Assembly: GCA_012512995.1 (NCBI GenBank) | Contig: JAAZDA010000375.1 | Span: 1 to 5,441, forward strand | DNA: 5,441 nucleotides | Direction of reading: 5' to 3' | From: Clostridiales bacterium | Lineage (GTDB): Bacteria; Bacillota; Clostridia; Lachnospirales; Lachnospiraceae | In this document: piece by piece, positions 5,352 to 5,441 of the stretch | How positions within the stretch are numbered: the first letter of the stretch is position 1 | Layout: each line of letters begins with the position of its first letter | The notes under the pieces: generated by a model | Seen by the model: the letters and a program-made list of their open reading frames with translations, nothing else | Databases searched by the model: none | What the model was told of the DNA's origin: nothing | Program-made: the position numbers and the translations under genes

Positions 5352-5441
5352 GTTATCAATTAGTAATGACAACAAACTTAGCAATTCCGCGACAGCAAAA
5401 CAGATCAGGCTGGTGACAGCTCAAGAAATCAGTAACAGCCA
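5352..5441 (-). repeat. Inner part of the right transposon end with inverted TGTCA-like repeats
   Basis: Read on the minus strand, this stretch holds TGTCATTACTAAT (5371 down to 5359), TGTCGCGGAATTGCTAA (5394 down to 5378), TGTCACCAGCCTGATC (5418 down to 5403) and TGTTACTGATTTCT (5437 down to 5424). The second shares ATTGCTAA with the left-end repeat at 1993, the last shares ACTGATT with the left repeat at 2036, and the first shares ACTAAT with the left repeat at 2059. This fits transposase sites in inverted orientation. No gene is visible here. The window ends before an obvious terminal copy. Confidence 0.5.

Larger units (their letters stand above)
1964..5441 (+). mobile_element. Four-gene DDE transposon/insertion element (right terminus outside window)
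   Basis: The element carries, in one direction, a zinc-ribbon protein, a DD35E transposase with Mu/TnsB-like C-terminus, an ExeA/TnsC-like ATPase and a small accessory protein. TGTCA-type repeats flank the genes in opposite orientation: direct copies at 1964, 1993, 2036 and 2059 on the left, inverted copies ending at 5371, 5418 and 5437 on the right. The G+C content is visibly higher than in the kinase-regulator region; a count of single 60-base lines gave 22 GC at 481-540 and 32 GC at 3541-3600. I place the left end at the outermost TGTCA repeat (1964). The right terminus is not seen: if repeat spacing mirrors the left end, it should lie roughly 25 to 30 bases past the window. No target duplication can be tested. 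I see no resolvase, TniQ gene or cargo. Confidence 0.85.

Overview
The window looks like a chromosomal segment from a low-GC Gram-positive bacterium, most likely a Clostridia/Lachnospiraceae-type anaerobe, interrupted by a mobile element of different base composition. The evidence is a YesM/YesN-type two-component pair on the left, strong AGGAGG-like ribosome binding sites, TTG starts, and transposon genes of kinds I associate with Firmicutes. The organism assignment is inference; no rRNA or other marker is present.

Left part (1 to about 1963). The 3' end of a YesM-like sensor histidine kinase is followed 43 bases later by a complete YesN-like response regulator with a receiver domain and an AraC-type DNA-binding domain, starting at TTG. 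Together they form a membrane-sensor to transcription-factor pair, typically linked to carbohydrate uptake. A strong intrinsic terminator closes the unit. After it come A-rich DNA and a perfect TATAAT box.

Middle and right part (about 1964 to 5441 and beyond). This is a transposon-like element. Its left end carries several TGTCA-type repeats with a promoter embedded in them and a structured leader. Four co-directional genes follow: (1) a zinc-ribbon protein (DUF6431-like) whose N-terminal part appears frameshifted; (2) a 476-residue DDE transposase with an rve core and a Mu/TnsB-like C-terminal barrel; (3) an ExeA/TnsC-like AAA+ ATPase overlapping gene 2 by 8 bases; (4) a 105-residue protein (DUF6618-like) overlapping gene 3 by ATGA. 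A GC-rich hairpin with a GNRA-type loop follows gene 4. The final 90 bases carry TGTCA-like sites in inverted orientation, so they look like the inner part of the right end. The outer right terminus appears to lie just beyond the window.

The transposase and ATPase resemble the TnsB+TnsC, TniA+TniB and MuA+MuB pairs. The two extra small proteins are not assigned a function here and are the most interesting part: one could be a target-site or assembly factor taking the place of TniQ. The element lies just downstream of the yesN-like terminator and right after a -10-like box, so it may have separated a native promoter from its gene.
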